Positions 22,486 to 32,514 of a DNA stretch of 64,000 nt are shown piece by piece. The notes beneath the pieces are model-generated. The model was not told the origin of the DNA, did no database searches, and worked only from the letters and a program-made list of their open reading frames with translations. Made by a program: the position numbers and the translations under genes. The stretch is from Allomyces arbusculus (lineage: Eukaryota > Blastocladiomycota > Blastocladiomycetes > Blastocladiales > Blastocladiaceae). The stretch lies in assembly GCA_027604705.1 (NCBI GenBank), contig JADHYV010000026.1, forward strand, positions 1 through 64,000, given 5' to 3'. Numbering within the stretch: position 1 is the first letter of the stretch; every line of letters starts with the position of its first letter.

Positions 22486-23511
22486 ATGGGCAATGGATTT
22501 TCGACCCAGGATATTCCTGACCTCGATGGCAAGACCTACCTCGTGACGGGCGCCAACACGGGCATCGGGTACCAAACGGCGCTCTACCTCGCCAAGAACA
22601 AAGGCAAAGTCATCCTCGCATGTCGGTCGGCGGACAAGGCCCACGCGGCTATTGACACGATTCGTGCCAAACTCAAGGCTGATGGCGCGACGCACGACCC
22701 GCAGCTCGACTTTCTCGAGCTGGATCTCGGTTCGCTCAAGCAAGTCGCAAGCGCGGCACGGTCGATCGTGGCTAAGGGCGAGAAGATTGACGTGCTCATC
22801 AACAATGCCGGAATCATGGCCGTTCCGTATCGGCTCACGGCCGATGGGCTGGAGTCACAGTTTGGGACCAACCACATGGGTCATTTTGTCTTCACGATGC
22901 TCGCTCTGCCACTGATCCCGAAAGCGACAGGTCGTGTCGTCAATCTTTCGTCGCTCCTTCATTATTACTCGTACGCGTTTGGCCTGGGCACGCTCGAGCA
23001 AGTGTTTGTCGACCCCGCTGCGCCCAAGCTCCCCGATGGCGAAAAGCACCCGTCCGAGGCAATTTATTCTCCCAGTCTCGCCTATGGACAAAGCAAGCTC
23101 TGCAACGTGCTCTTCACCAAGTACCTCGCATCCAAGCAGCCGCACCTTCGCGTGTACGCCGTCCATCCGGGCGTCGTCGATACGAATCTGCATCACCATG
23201 TCCAAGAATCGTATACGGGCGTGGTCGGCAAGGCCTACACGGCTTTGGCAAAAGTGGTCGGGAAAAGGCCCATCAACGGCGCACGCACGTCATTGGCCGC
23301 AGCCACGTCGCCGCAGCTCGACCAGGACCCGCTCAAGGCGCCATCGGGCAGCTACTTCGAGCCTTATGGCAAGGTGGCTGAGCCGTCGGCGTTTGCCAAG
23401 GATCCGGCGCTACAGCAGCGGTTGTGGGAGATGAGTGTCGAAATTGTGCGCAGGACGTTGGGCGAGGAGACCGTGAAAGAGATTGAGCGCAACATTGCAC
23501 AGATGGAGTAA
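22486..23511 (+). CDS. Short-chain dehydrogenase/reductase, copy 1 (retinol-dehydrogenase-like)
   Basis: NAD(P)-dependent oxidoreductase of the SDR class close to RDH11-14/WWOX-like enzymes; the substrate is unknown. ATG 22486 is chosen because the tandem copy starts at the same motif (MGxGFSTQDIPDLDGK); the longer open frame upstream is not shared. Rossmann motif TGANTGIG, then NNAGIMAVPYR, the active-site Tyr/Lys in LAYGQSKLCN and a late VHPGVVDTN. 341 residues, no intron. Its first 393 shared bases are almost identical to the copy at 24446 and the rest is clearly diverged. It sits in a less GC-rich island. Confidence 0.9.
   Translation: MGNGFSTQDIPDLDGKTYLVTGANTGIGYQTALYLAKNKGKVILACRSADKAHAAIDTIRAKLKADGATHDPQLDFLELDLGSLKQVASAARSIVAKGEKIDVLINNAGIMAVPYRLTADGLESQFGTNHMGHFVFTMLALPLIPKATGRVVNLSSLLHYYSYAFGLGTLEQVFVDPAAPKLPDGEKHPSEAIYSPSLAYGQSKLCNVLFTKYLASKQPHLRVYAVHPGVVDTNLHHHVQESYTGVVGKAYTALAKVVGKRPINGARTSLAAATSPQLDQDPLKAPSGSYFEPYGKVAEPSAFAKDPALQQRLWEMSVEIVRRTLGEETVKEIERNIAQME
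22501..22893 (+). repeat. 393-base block duplicated at 24461-24853
   Basis: Aligned by eye at a constant offset of 1960 bases, this block differs from 24461-24853 at only one base (22602 A versus 24562 G, silent). Differences are frequent immediately before 22501 and after 22893. The sharp edges inside a gene pair point to gene conversion rather than a fresh whole-gene duplication. Confidence 0.85.
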
Positions 23512-24445
23512 AGAGGCGCGTATGTGCTCGGAAACGCGGTTTGGCGGAATGCTGTCCCCGGGTTGCTGTGGTCGTTTGTTATGAATTCAGACCAATGGAT
23601 TAGATGTTGTGTGCGTCACTTTGGTTTTGGGGTTTGCACATGGCTGCACTTACATTTAGCAGCGACTCAAGAGTAATCCACGCCCATTGCGTTAATTGCC
23701 ACGGAACAACAAGAAGCCGCGGGCTTGATTACTCGTCGCAGCAGGCTCTATGATGAGCTTTGTTCTGACTGTACGTTGACCCATTAAGGCCCATCAAAAC
23801 TGCAGGGATCGCATTTGCTCACGATATCCACAGAGTCTCAAAGTTGCAAATAAAATCCACGTTATTGCTTTTTTTGATGTCGCTCAGGCGCGTGGTGAAG
23901 ATGCATTTTGCCATCCATGGTTTTGTTACAAACTGCTCTTGCTTCAAAAGATGCGGCCGCACAATCTTTGAACGCCGACCTGACCGGTCATACTCAGCAT
24001 ACTCTTCACGCCTCATGCCCGCGTTGTCTCGCCACTGCAGCCTGTGAGTTGCCATGGGTCGCGACGACGGCGCATTTGCACTCTCAAATTTCAAGCATCT
24101 GACGAACCTTTCCATGCCTTAACCCACTGGCTTTACTCTCTTACTCCGTATCGTCGCGACATCCGTCAACTTCCACGTTGTTGCCACGAGTGAAGTATCG
24201 TCGATCGAACAATTCGCGATGAAGACAGCATGAGGCTAATCGAGCTTTTGTGCCAACCACTTCTGCTTATCTCAGCTGCGCATACAGGGCCATTTCGCTG
24301 GTTTCGCCACCACACCTCCAAGCGTCTTCGCTCCACCACCCTCAGTTGCGTTTGTCCATCTCGTTGTTCATCCCTCGCTCGCAGCGAAACCTCCAACAAC
24401 AGCAGCCAGTTGTTCCAACCACATCCTGCACGGCGACTACCAGAA
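23512..24445. other. Spacer between the two SDR genes
   Basis: About 930 bases holding the 3' flank of copy 1 and the promoter of copy 2. Lower GC than genes. Not similar by eye to the region upstream of copy 1. No gene seen. Confidence 0.5.
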
Positions 24446-25465
24446 ATGGGCCACGGATTCTCGACCCAGGATATTCCTGACCTCGATGGCAAGACCTACC
24501 TCGTGACGGGCGCCAACACGGGCATCGGGTACCAAACGGCGCTCTACCTCGCCAAGAACAAGGGCAAAGTCATCCTCGCATGTCGGTCGGCGGACAAGGC
24601 CCACGCGGCTATTGACACGATTCGTGCCAAACTCAAGGCTGATGGCGCGACGCACGACCCGCAGCTCGACTTTCTCGAGCTGGATCTCGGTTCGCTCAAG
24701 CAAGTCGCAAGCGCGGCACGGTCGATCGTGGCTAAGGGCGAGAAGATTGACGTGCTCATCAACAATGCCGGAATCATGGCCGTTCCGTATCGGCTCACGG
24801 CCGATGGGCTGGAGTCACAGTTTGGGACCAACCACATGGGTCATTTTGTCTTCGCGATGCTCGTTCTGCCGCTGATTCCGAAATTGACGGGTCGCATTGT
24901 CACCCTCACGTCGCTTGCGCATTCCACATATGCGTACCCGTTTGGTCTCTGCACGCTCGAGCAGCTCTTTGTCGATCCGGCCGCGCCCAAGCCCGCCGAT
25001 GACGAAAAGCACCCGTCCGAGGCAATTTATTTGCCCAGTCTCGCCTATGGGCAAAGCAAGCTCTGCAACGTGCTCTTCACCAAGTACCTCGCGTCCAAGC
25101 AGCCGCACTTGCGCGTCTTTGCGGTCCACCCAGGTTTTGTGAAAACGGAAATTCAGCGCAATCTCAAGGACTCGTACGGCGCAGTAGGCGGGGCGGTGCT
25201 CAATGTTATTGCGACGCTGACCGCCAAATCTCCCGTCGATGGCGCGCGCACGACTCTGGCAGCGGCCACGTCGCCATTCCTCGACCAGGACGTGCCGTCG
25301 GGAAGTTATTTCGTGCCGTATGGTAAAGTTGGGGAGCCGTCTGCAGATGCCAAGGAACCGGCGCTCCAGCAACGGCTTTGGTATATGAGCGTCGAGATTG
25401 TGCGCAAGACGCTTGGCGAGCAGACGGCTCAGGAGATTGAGCGCAACATTGCACAGACAGAGTAA
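24446..25465 (+). CDS. Short-chain dehydrogenase/reductase, copy 2
   Basis: Tandem paralogue of copy 1, 339 residues, intronless. Start at ATG 24446 (MGHGFSTQDIPDLDGK). Same TGANTGIG, NNAGIM and YGQSK catalytic elements. The C-terminal half differs: VHPGFVKTEIQRNLKDSYG replaces VHPGVVDTNLHHHV, and the putative substrate loop after TGRIVTLTS differs too. Cofactor binding should be the same in both, while substrate choice could differ. An in-frame upstream extension from 24230 is not shared with copy 1 and is not taken as coding. Confidence 0.9.
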   Translation: MGHGFSTQDIPDLDGKTYLVTGANTGIGYQTALYLAKNKGKVILACRSADKAHAAIDTIRAKLKADGATHDPQLDFLELDLGSLKQVASAARSIVAKGEKIDVLINNAGIMAVPYRLTADGLESQFGTNHMGHFVFAMLVLPLIPKLTGRIVTLTSLAHSTYAYPFGLCTLEQLFVDPAAPKPADDEKHPSEAIYLPSLAYGQSKLCNVLFTKYLASKQPHLRVFAVHPGFVKTEIQRNLKDSYGAVGGAVLNVIATLTAKSPVDGARTTLAAATSPFLDQDVPSGSYFVPYGKVGEPSADAKEPALQQRLWYMSVEIVRKTLGEQTAQEIERNIAQTE

Positions 25466-25851
25466 GCGTCGCTGATGGCCCGCACATGCTCTTTGAGCTG
25501 TTATCCAGTCATGAATCTGCTTTTGTGAAACGAATTTGATACTCTTTAATGTAATGCCGTTTGTTGGCATGTTGTGGGCGACACATCGTATCACAGGTGC
25601 TACTGGGTCAGACAGATCATTTACATGACCTGCAGTAGTTGGCTTGTTATCCATCGTAACCCTCGTTGCGAAGGAGCGAGAGTCTTGAATGAAACATTCT
25701 AGAGCACGCAATTATAATCATTCGAGGGGCGAGTGGGAAATTTTCACTTCTTTGCAACTCATGGAAACTCTTCGTGAGTCACAAAACATTTCTCCTTTCC
25801 ACTTCGCATATTAATTGGCATTTCCTCCTCGCTCGGTGGCGAAATAAGCCA
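25466..25851. other. 3' flank of SDR copy 2, no gene seen
   Basis: About 390 AT-richer bases between two converging genes. Nothing recognisable. Confidence 0.5.
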
Positions 25852-27480
25852 TCAGAGATACAAGAAGACTTGATGGTCATACTTGGGCACATTGTCGGGA
25901 ATTGTGACACTCGAGCATGCCCAGTTGACCCCCTCAAGCCGAGGAATCGTCGGAGGCCACGATTTCATACCCTGCACCGTCCAAACGTGCAGGTCGGCCT
26001 TGTCCGCCGCGTCAGGTCAAACTGCAGCACGCACAGTTCCGGGAGGGTCGGAAGCGTGATCTCGTACTCGCACTGCGACCAAATACCGTGCTCTACATCA
26101 ACATGAGCGACACGTAGCTGCGGGAGCGTCGTGTGCGCATGGTGATCGAAAAAGAGGACCGAGCACTTGGCTGTAGTGAGCGCTGGGAAGACGATACGAC
26201 GGGATGCTAACTCCGCGTAGATTTTGGCCAGCGGTGGGGACGCTAGCATGCCCAGAGGCCGCGAGAGAATCAACGGAAAAAGTTGGAGAAATTAACAGTG
26301 CGGAATCGTGAAGGCTGGGCTCAGTCGGCGTTTCGATTGGGCGCTTTCGACAACGCATTTGAAATGCATCAAGTGCGAAAGTTCGGCGAGCAAGAGCATT
26401 TCCGACTCGAAGAGCTGCGATCCACTGCCAGGTGCGCAATCGCTGGGTAAAATCCAAGTCGCCAGGCTGGGATGGTGCTTGCCCCACATCAGCTCGAGAT
26501 TGAGGTTCTTGACGCTACTCGGGTTACTGTAGCCCACAACGTGCAATTTTGGCAGATCGCGCAATAAATTGTTGAGCTGAGAAAGTGGAAGCGCGGAGCA
26601 CGAACAAAGCGCAAACGCATGAAGACATGGCTTTTGTGGTCACCGCTTCGTCAAAGTGACGCTGACCGTCTTCCGTCCATTTTTCTTCAGATGTGAGACG
26701 CGAGGTCGGGTGCCAAATGGACCACGGCTCGAGATGCGTCATGTAGGAGAAGAATTGGACATGCATGCGTATTCTGGTCAGGACCACATGCGACTGCATA
26801 TCAAGGGCATGGAGATGTGGGGCCGCAGGGAAGTACACATCTTGGCTGGACCGTAGGTGAACGAGCGCAAGTTTGGGAAAGTCAAGTCAGCAAGTCATGC
26901 TATGTTTGACGAGGTTCCCACCACCAGCGACACGAGTTGGTTCGGAGCGCATCGAGCAGCTCATAGGAAACGCCAGTAGATGCATTCTCATGAATATGGA
27001 GATAAGCAATTCGAGGCAGAACTTGCACAAAACGACGAGGGAGGGCGAGCACGTTGCACTCAACAATAAATCATCATAATGCACACTCGTCTCGTGACTT
27101 GAAGCGTGGGAATCCAATTGGCTAGAACGCGCAGCACACGGTCGCTTGGGGACGTCGGCTCAGCAATGGACTGTGGCGGTCCATCATGATTGGCGGTAAA
27201 GAAGTGCACCTCGCACATGGGAACCCAGCTGATGAGCATGGCCGTCTCGAACGCAACAACTGTATGTGTTGGTAGTCACAATGGCAACATCGTCGTTGCG
27301 CTTCCAACCGTCCGAAAATGGCAATAAGACTGCAATAGTTTCCAGGAGAACGCGGAGCGCGGACCAACGTAGTCGACGACAGGTACCAGCGAGGTGGAAA
27401 AGAGTGTTGCAGGTGTCAGAGGTGGACCGTGAAAGGTCGAGCAAGAGCGGAAGCAGCAGCGGACAGAGCACTCCATGACA
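25852..27480 (-). CDS. F-box/LRR-like gene, poorly readable, perhaps degenerate
   Basis: On the minus strand several exon-like pieces follow each other. At 27300-27480 there is an F-box-like helix pattern (LLLDLSRSTSDTCNTLFHLA then TCRRLRWSALRVL). Around 26450-26560 is LPKLHVVGYSNPSSV then NLNLELMWGK, like leucine-rich repeats. Around 26040-26270 is LPQLRVAHVDVE then LPTLPELCVLQFDL. The end piece has VWTVQGMKSWPP, PRLEGV, IPDNVPKYDHQVFLYL and a stop at 25852. The last two pieces are in different frames, joined near 26020 with no normal intron visible, so this may be a pseudogene, a sequence error or an unread splice. F-box proteins select targets for SCF ubiquitin ligases. Borders and even the assignment are tentative. 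Confidence 0.35.
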
Positions 27481-28200
27481 AACGGGCTGGGTGAGGGGAA
27501 GTGGATTGACTGGTTGTACACGTGAACTAGCAATTTTCTTAACTTTGTGTGCTTGCATCATGCATCCGATATTGTGGACGACTGGAACCCCGAAAAGAAG
27601 CGAGCAATCACGCATATGTCAAACGAGTATAGTTATTGGTTACGAGCGAGAAAGTGGTCAACATAGTCAACATCGACCACGTAGTTGAAAATCAATTTCT
27701 TGGGAAGAATCTGACCATGGAACTTCGGTACTGATGAGATGGTGCCGGAAATGGGCGGAATGGGCGGAAATGAGCAGAAATGAGCCAGAGCCTCGTGCCC
27801 ACTAACGTGAGCCGCTGGCACTGCAGCAGGGCTGTGGTATTTATGAGGTCAATGCAGAACGTGAATCGGTGGGAAATTGGTGTTGGCGTGCTGTTCTTGA
27901 TTTTTGGTCCAGCCAGTCCGGCCCTGCGGCCCATAATGCAGCGGGATCAAAGTTAGATCAAACACAGCACGGCTGGCCCAGCTGTGGCCGCTTTCGGTGC
28001 CGTCTTGCCGCTGACCACCATCGCTGGTCAGACTCGTTGCAATTTCCAGCCGCAAGTGGCCGCTCGTTGCTCTTTCAAACCCGGCATTAATTTGCTGGTC
28101 TGCTCGTGCGGTCGCCGTTCTCCATCCAGGGGCTGCAATCTCACCGGCAGCAGCAACATCGGCAACGTGGACACTTGCTCGAACCAGCCAGCAACGACTC
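27481..28200. other. Intergenic region before PUS3
   Basis: About 700 bases, probably with the promoter of the F-box-like gene on one side and of PUS3 on the other. Contains short GGGCGGAAATGAG-like direct repeats near 27747-27782. No gene seen. Confidence 0.45.
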
Positions 28201-29982
28201 ATGTGGCGGCACCTGACCGTGTCCATCGCACGCCTGCCCACTGCCGCTGCCGCCGCCCCAACCACGATCACGCCCGCGACGACGACGACGACCTTGCGAC
28301 TGCCTGCTCTCCTCGCCGCTGCATTCCACGTCTCGGGCGCTCGCTCGCTCGGCGGTTACCATCTCCACCGGCTCTTCAACCGCTACCCGAACGTTCCGCG
28401 CGGTCCCGTCAGCCCCGCAGCCCTGCAAGCGCGGCAAGCCAAATCAATTCAAAAGCAGCAGGAAGAACACCCGATTAGTTCCGACAACGCTATGTCCTCC
28501 AACTGCGGCAACAACGAGCAGTACCAGGCGTGGTCCAAAGACGCTCTGATAGCGCGAATTCGCGAGCTCGAGGCCAAGACGACGACGAATTCGGCACGCG
28601 TCTCGACCACCAACCCATCAACACCCGCACACAAGTCGTCGCGCAAGTCAAGCAAAGCCAACCGCGCGTTTGACTTTTCCAAGCACCCGACGCGGCGCAT
28701 CGTTCTGAAACTCGCCTATTTCGGGTGGAACTACCAAGGGCTCGCCGCACAACTGCACACGACCAACACGGTCGAGCACCACTTGTTTGAGGCGCTCACA
28801 ACAGCCAAACTCGTGGCCGACATCAAGGACGCCGACTATGCGCGGTGTGGGCGCACCGATAAGGGCGTCTCGGCCACGGGCAACGCCGTTTCGCTCAACG
28901 TGCGATCGAAAGTGCGTAACCCGGGCGACGAGGAATTGCCGTATTTGACCATTATCAACCGCCTCCTCCCGCCGCATATTCGCGTCCTTGCATGGGCGCC
29001 CGTACCCGACGATTTCTCGGCGCGGTTCTCGTGCGCGCACCGCACGTACAAGTACTTTTTCCCGGCGCTCGGGCTCGATATCGCGAAAATGCGTGAGGCC
29101 GCGTCGTATTTCCTCGGCACACACGATTTCCGCAACTTTTGCAAGATCGACCCGTCGAAACCCGTGCGCAACTACGAGCGCACCGTTCTGGCCGCAACGA
29201 TTGAACCCGTGCACGAGGGCGTCACGAGCGGGTACGGCGACCCAGCGGCGCCACCGTCGGCACTCCCGCTCCCGTCCGACTTTTACACGCTCACGATCCG
29301 GGGAACGGCGTTCCTGTGGCACCAGATCCGGTGCATGACCTATATCCTGCTCATGGTCGGTCAGGGGCTCGAGCCGCCAACGATCGTGCGCGACCTGCTC
29401 GACGTCGCCGCGCATCCGGCAAAGCCGCAGTACGACTTGGCGCCGGAATTCCCGCTAGTGCTCTGGGACTGCGCGTACCCGCAAGTTGAGTGGCAGTACG
29501 CCGACTCGGTCACGGACCCGATGCACGCGTTCACGTCGCTCGTCAAGCACGTGACGACGCTCTACGAGACGAAACGGATCGAAATGCTGACCGTCGACTT
29601 GATGCTCAAGCACTTGTTTGCGCAGTCCCTCCCGAATCCGCGCGGGTTCCTGCCGTCGAACACGGGCGAGCCGAAGCCCTTGCCCGTGCCCGCGAATGCG
29701 GGCAATATGGTCCCGTTTATGGATTTGTACCCGGGGATCCTGACGCGGTGTGATACGCTGCCGTGGGGCACGCTCGGGTCGCTGTTCCCGATCGTGACCG
29801 TGACGAAGCGGCCACGGACGCACTTGAAGCTGTTTGACCGTCTGCGGTGCGATACGGTGGATGTGAAGAGCGATAAGCTCGAGGCGAAGAAGCGCAAGGC
29901 CGACGAGGCGGCAGCGGCCGCTGATGAGGGGGACGACGAGGACGGGCAGGGAGCGAAGAAGGCGCGCACCGATATGGCATAG
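28201..29982 (+). CDS. PUS3: tRNA pseudouridine synthase DEG1/PUS3
   Basis: Makes pseudouridine at positions 38/39 of the tRNA anticodon arm. One uninterrupted frame of 593 residues. The TruA-type core starts near residue 160 (LKLAYFGWNYQGLAAQ). It contains NTVEHHLFEAL, the catalytic Asp in ARCGRTDKGVSATGN, FSARFSCAHRTYKYFF, ASYFLGTHDFRNFCK and AFLWHQIRCM. NTVEHHLFEAL and the CKIDPSK region favour PUS3 over PUS1. The Ala/Thr/Arg-rich N-terminus of about 95 residues from ATG 28201 resembles a mitochondrial presequence. A second in-frame ATG at 28491 (MSSNCGNNEQ), just before the conserved helix KDALIARIRELE, would give the usual nucleo-cytosolic form. The tail is acidic then basic (AKKARTDMA). 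It converges with the ThrE-like gene. Confidence 0.9.
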   Translation: MWRHLTVSIARLPTAAAAAPTTITPATTTTTLRLPALLAAAFHVSGARSLGGYHLHRLFNRYPNVPRGPVSPAALQARQAKSIQKQQEEHPISSDNAMSSNCGNNEQYQAWSKDALIARIRELEAKTTTNSARVSTTNPSTPAHKSSRKSSKANRAFDFSKHPTRRIVLKLAYFGWNYQGLAAQLHTTNTVEHHLFEALTTAKLVADIKDADYARCGRTDKGVSATGNAVSLNVRSKVRNPGDEELPYLTIINRLLPPHIRVLAWAPVPDDFSARFSCAHRTYKYFFPALGLDIAKMREAASYFLGTHDFRNFCKIDPSKPVRNYERTVLAATIEPVHEGVTSGYGDPAAPPSALPLPSDFYTLTIRGTAFLWHQIRCMTYILLMVGQGLEPPTIVRDLLDVAAHPAKPQYDLAPEFPLVLWDCAYPQVEWQYADSVTDPMHAFTSLVKHVTTLYETKRIEMLTVDLMLKHLFAQSLPNPRGFLPSNTGEPKPLPVPANAGNMVPFMDLYPGILTRCDTLPWGTLGSLFPIVTVTKRPRTHLKLFDRLRCDTVDVKSDKLEAKKRKADEAAAAADEGDDEDGQGAKKARTDMA

Positions 29983-30038
29983 CGAGATGAAATGAAATGC
30001 TAGTCGTATTGCTCACCGAGTCTACCCACCACAAGTCG

Positions 30039-32514
30039 TCACAGCGAGAGAATCGTCACCTTTGTGCGCTTGGTCATGGCCGGCAGCAGAAGACTTGAGA
30101 CGTAGAGGCCAATGCTTAGCGACAAAGCGCGCACGATCATTTCAATCGCAAACGTCGTGCTGCCCTTGAGGTCCTCGGACATGAGTGACGCGGCGCCCTA
30201 GACGAAGAACGCAAATGGGGTGAGAAGGAGCTCGACTTTATGGTCAAGCGGTTCGGCCAACATTACCTTGACCCCCATCGCGCCTGGAACCAGCCAGAAA
30301 ATACCCGCGAGGAGTGACGCCATGGCGATATCTGTTCAGAGCACGAATTGCTGAGCTCTCCACGACCCGACACGAAATTGAAACCGCGCCAGATCGTACC
30401 GTTGAACTTGCGCGCGTAGAGGTGGCTCGTCAATCCAATCGTGAACGCAGCCTGCGCGGCAGCCGTATCCTTTTCAAACACGCTCGTCGACAGCAACAGC
30501 GCTACCCGCGAACCGCACACGTCAGCCGCCACATTCTCTACTCATCGAGGCAACCCAAACAACGTACTAAACAGTCCAATCGCCGAACTCAGCACCATCC
30601 ACCCCCACTGCCGTGGATTCGCGCGCAAAAACACGTTGATGCAGAATGCGAGCGGGAAAAACACGGTCATGAGCAGCAATGGGTTCGACTTGAAGACAAA
30701 TGCGCCGGGCCTTGCCGTTTCCATGCACTTGATGTCGCCGTGCGCGAGAGGGTTGTGCAGTGGGTCGCTGAGCCACGTGGAAAGGCGAGATCCAAGCGCT
30801 AGACCGAACCCGAGCTTGAGCGCACGAATGAACGAGTAGAACATGCGCACGGTGCCGGAGACGAGGTTGCGTGACGCGAGTTCGACCATGGCCATGACCT
30901 GGGGGGGGGGGGGGGGTGGAGAAAGTCAAGGACGATGAAGAGGAGCGATGGGCGAGTGAGGGGGAGCGGGTGCGTACAACGGCGATGCCAGGATAAAAGT
31001 TGAACGTCGACATGACGGTCACGGTGCCAAAACACACGTTCTCGGAACCGGCGATCAGCTCAATTGCCTTTCCGACAAACCCGAGGACCAACGGCACGAG
31101 CACTTCGAGCGCGTTGAGCTTGAGCCGCTCACCATGGAACGTCAGGAACCCATTAAGCGTGCCGAGGAACAGCGTCGTGAGCATGTCGTAGGGCGTTGTC
31201 GGGTACCTACGCGCAATTTGGGCCGTGAGAAAGAAAGGTAAACGATCAAGATCAAACACGGACCGTACCACAGCATTGCCAAGAACATGGCGCCGAACCC
31301 AATACACACGATGCGCAGCCACGGCGCAATTGCGGGCGGCGCGTTCACGACCAAATCAAGTTCCTCGAGGTAAACGTCGAGCTCGGCGTCGGTCAGCGAC
31401 AGCGTCGGGTGAGCCGACTGCAGTCGTGCTGCTTGGATGCACTCGATACTCGCCACATGCATGCCCTGCACCAGCGACTTGTCGACTTGCACGATCTCGA
31501 CCCCTTGGCCGGACTCGCCAGTCAGGACGTTGGCCATGCCGGTCGCGTGCGTGTCAATGTTGAGGACCGGGTGCAGGCGCAAGTTGGATGCAGTTGGGTT
31601 GGACGACGCGCCGTTGGGACCTGCTACGACAGCGCGCATGTCAGTTCCGCGTCGGATCGCCCGGCGTTCTCCACCAGTCGTACCGTCACGTTCACGCGCA
31701 CCCGCATCCTCCCCACCCGCATCCTGCGCGCTCTCCCCTGCCGCCGCCTCGTGCAACAATCCCTGCACCTGCTCGTCATCCTCATTCCGCTCGCCGCCCC
31801 GTTTCGTCGCGACCGACTTGGCCGGTTGTTCCGGGACGACCACGGCCGCCTTCTTTTCGCGCAACTTGCTGCGCACGCGTGACTCGATATCGGCGTCGGC
31901 CGCGCCCGCGAGTTTCCGTGCCCATCGGTCCACGTCCTGCAATTTCCCCATGTGGTTCTCCTGGAACCCCTTGACGATATACGTCTGCGGCCAGATCGAG
32001 GAGGTGCCGTCGCCAAACGCTAGGATCACGGCGTTTGGCAGGGACAGGATCGAGACGGGGATGCCAATCATGTCGGCAACGTCTTGGACGCGGACTACGG
32101 CGGGTGGAGAAGGGTGGTGAGTGATCGGGAAGCGGATGTGGCCGGTGAGAGAAGACGCACTTTCGACGCGGTACTATGCGTGTGTGCGTGCACATGGGAT
32201 CACGAAATCCGTCAGTTCACGTGCTGGAGGGGCGGAAGATGAACGTGCCCACCCGTCAAGCGAGAACGTACGAGCGGTGCGCCAAACAAGAACAGCGCCT
32301 TGGTCAGCCGCAGCAGCAATTTCTGTGCCTTTAACACGGCCGAGTGCGGGTCGCCCGGCAGGTCGCCGACGGGCAGGACTGGCGCGGGCGCGGGTGCGCT
32401 TGCCGTAGTCCCATTAGCGGCGTCTATGACAACCGCATCGGAGGTCAGCTTGAAGATCACATGGAGCCAGATCTCGTTCGACAGTACTGGTTGACCGGCT
32501 GGTCGTGGTCCCAT
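30039..32514 (-). CDS. ThrE/PRM10-like membrane protein, copy 1
   Basis: DUF1212/ThrE-type proteins: bacterial ThrE exports Thr/Ser, and yeast Prm10 is a pheromone-regulated membrane protein of unknown cargo. First recognised exon from ATG 32514 (an upstream exon is not excluded) with LLLRLTKALFLFGAP, joined over an intron to VADMIGIPVSILSLPNAVIL and FGDGTSS. A long charged loop follows, then LDLVVNAPPAIAPWLRIVCI and a chain of membrane helices: FLGTLNGFLTFHGERLKLNA, LVLGFVGKAIELIAGSENVC, RMFYSFIRALKLGFGLALG and FFPLAFCINVFLRANPRQWG. The last exons end SLYVSSLLLPAMTKRTKV-like, at the stop 30039. About six introns. Tandem paralogue at 33259-35206. Family is clear; substrate unknown. Confidence 0.75.
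30901..30916. repeat. Run of 16 G inside a ThrE-like intron
   Basis: Sixteen consecutive G on the plus strand, C on the coding strand, forming the polypyrimidine part of an intron just before its 3' end and followed by the recurrent CTCCACC word. Length may be uncertain for sequencing reasons. Confidence 0.8.

Noticed and set aside
24230-24445. Longer N-terminus for SDR copy 2 from the upstream ATG.
   Set aside because: Not shared with copy 1, whose own upstream frame is unrelated; the shared MGxGFSTQDIPDL start is preferred.
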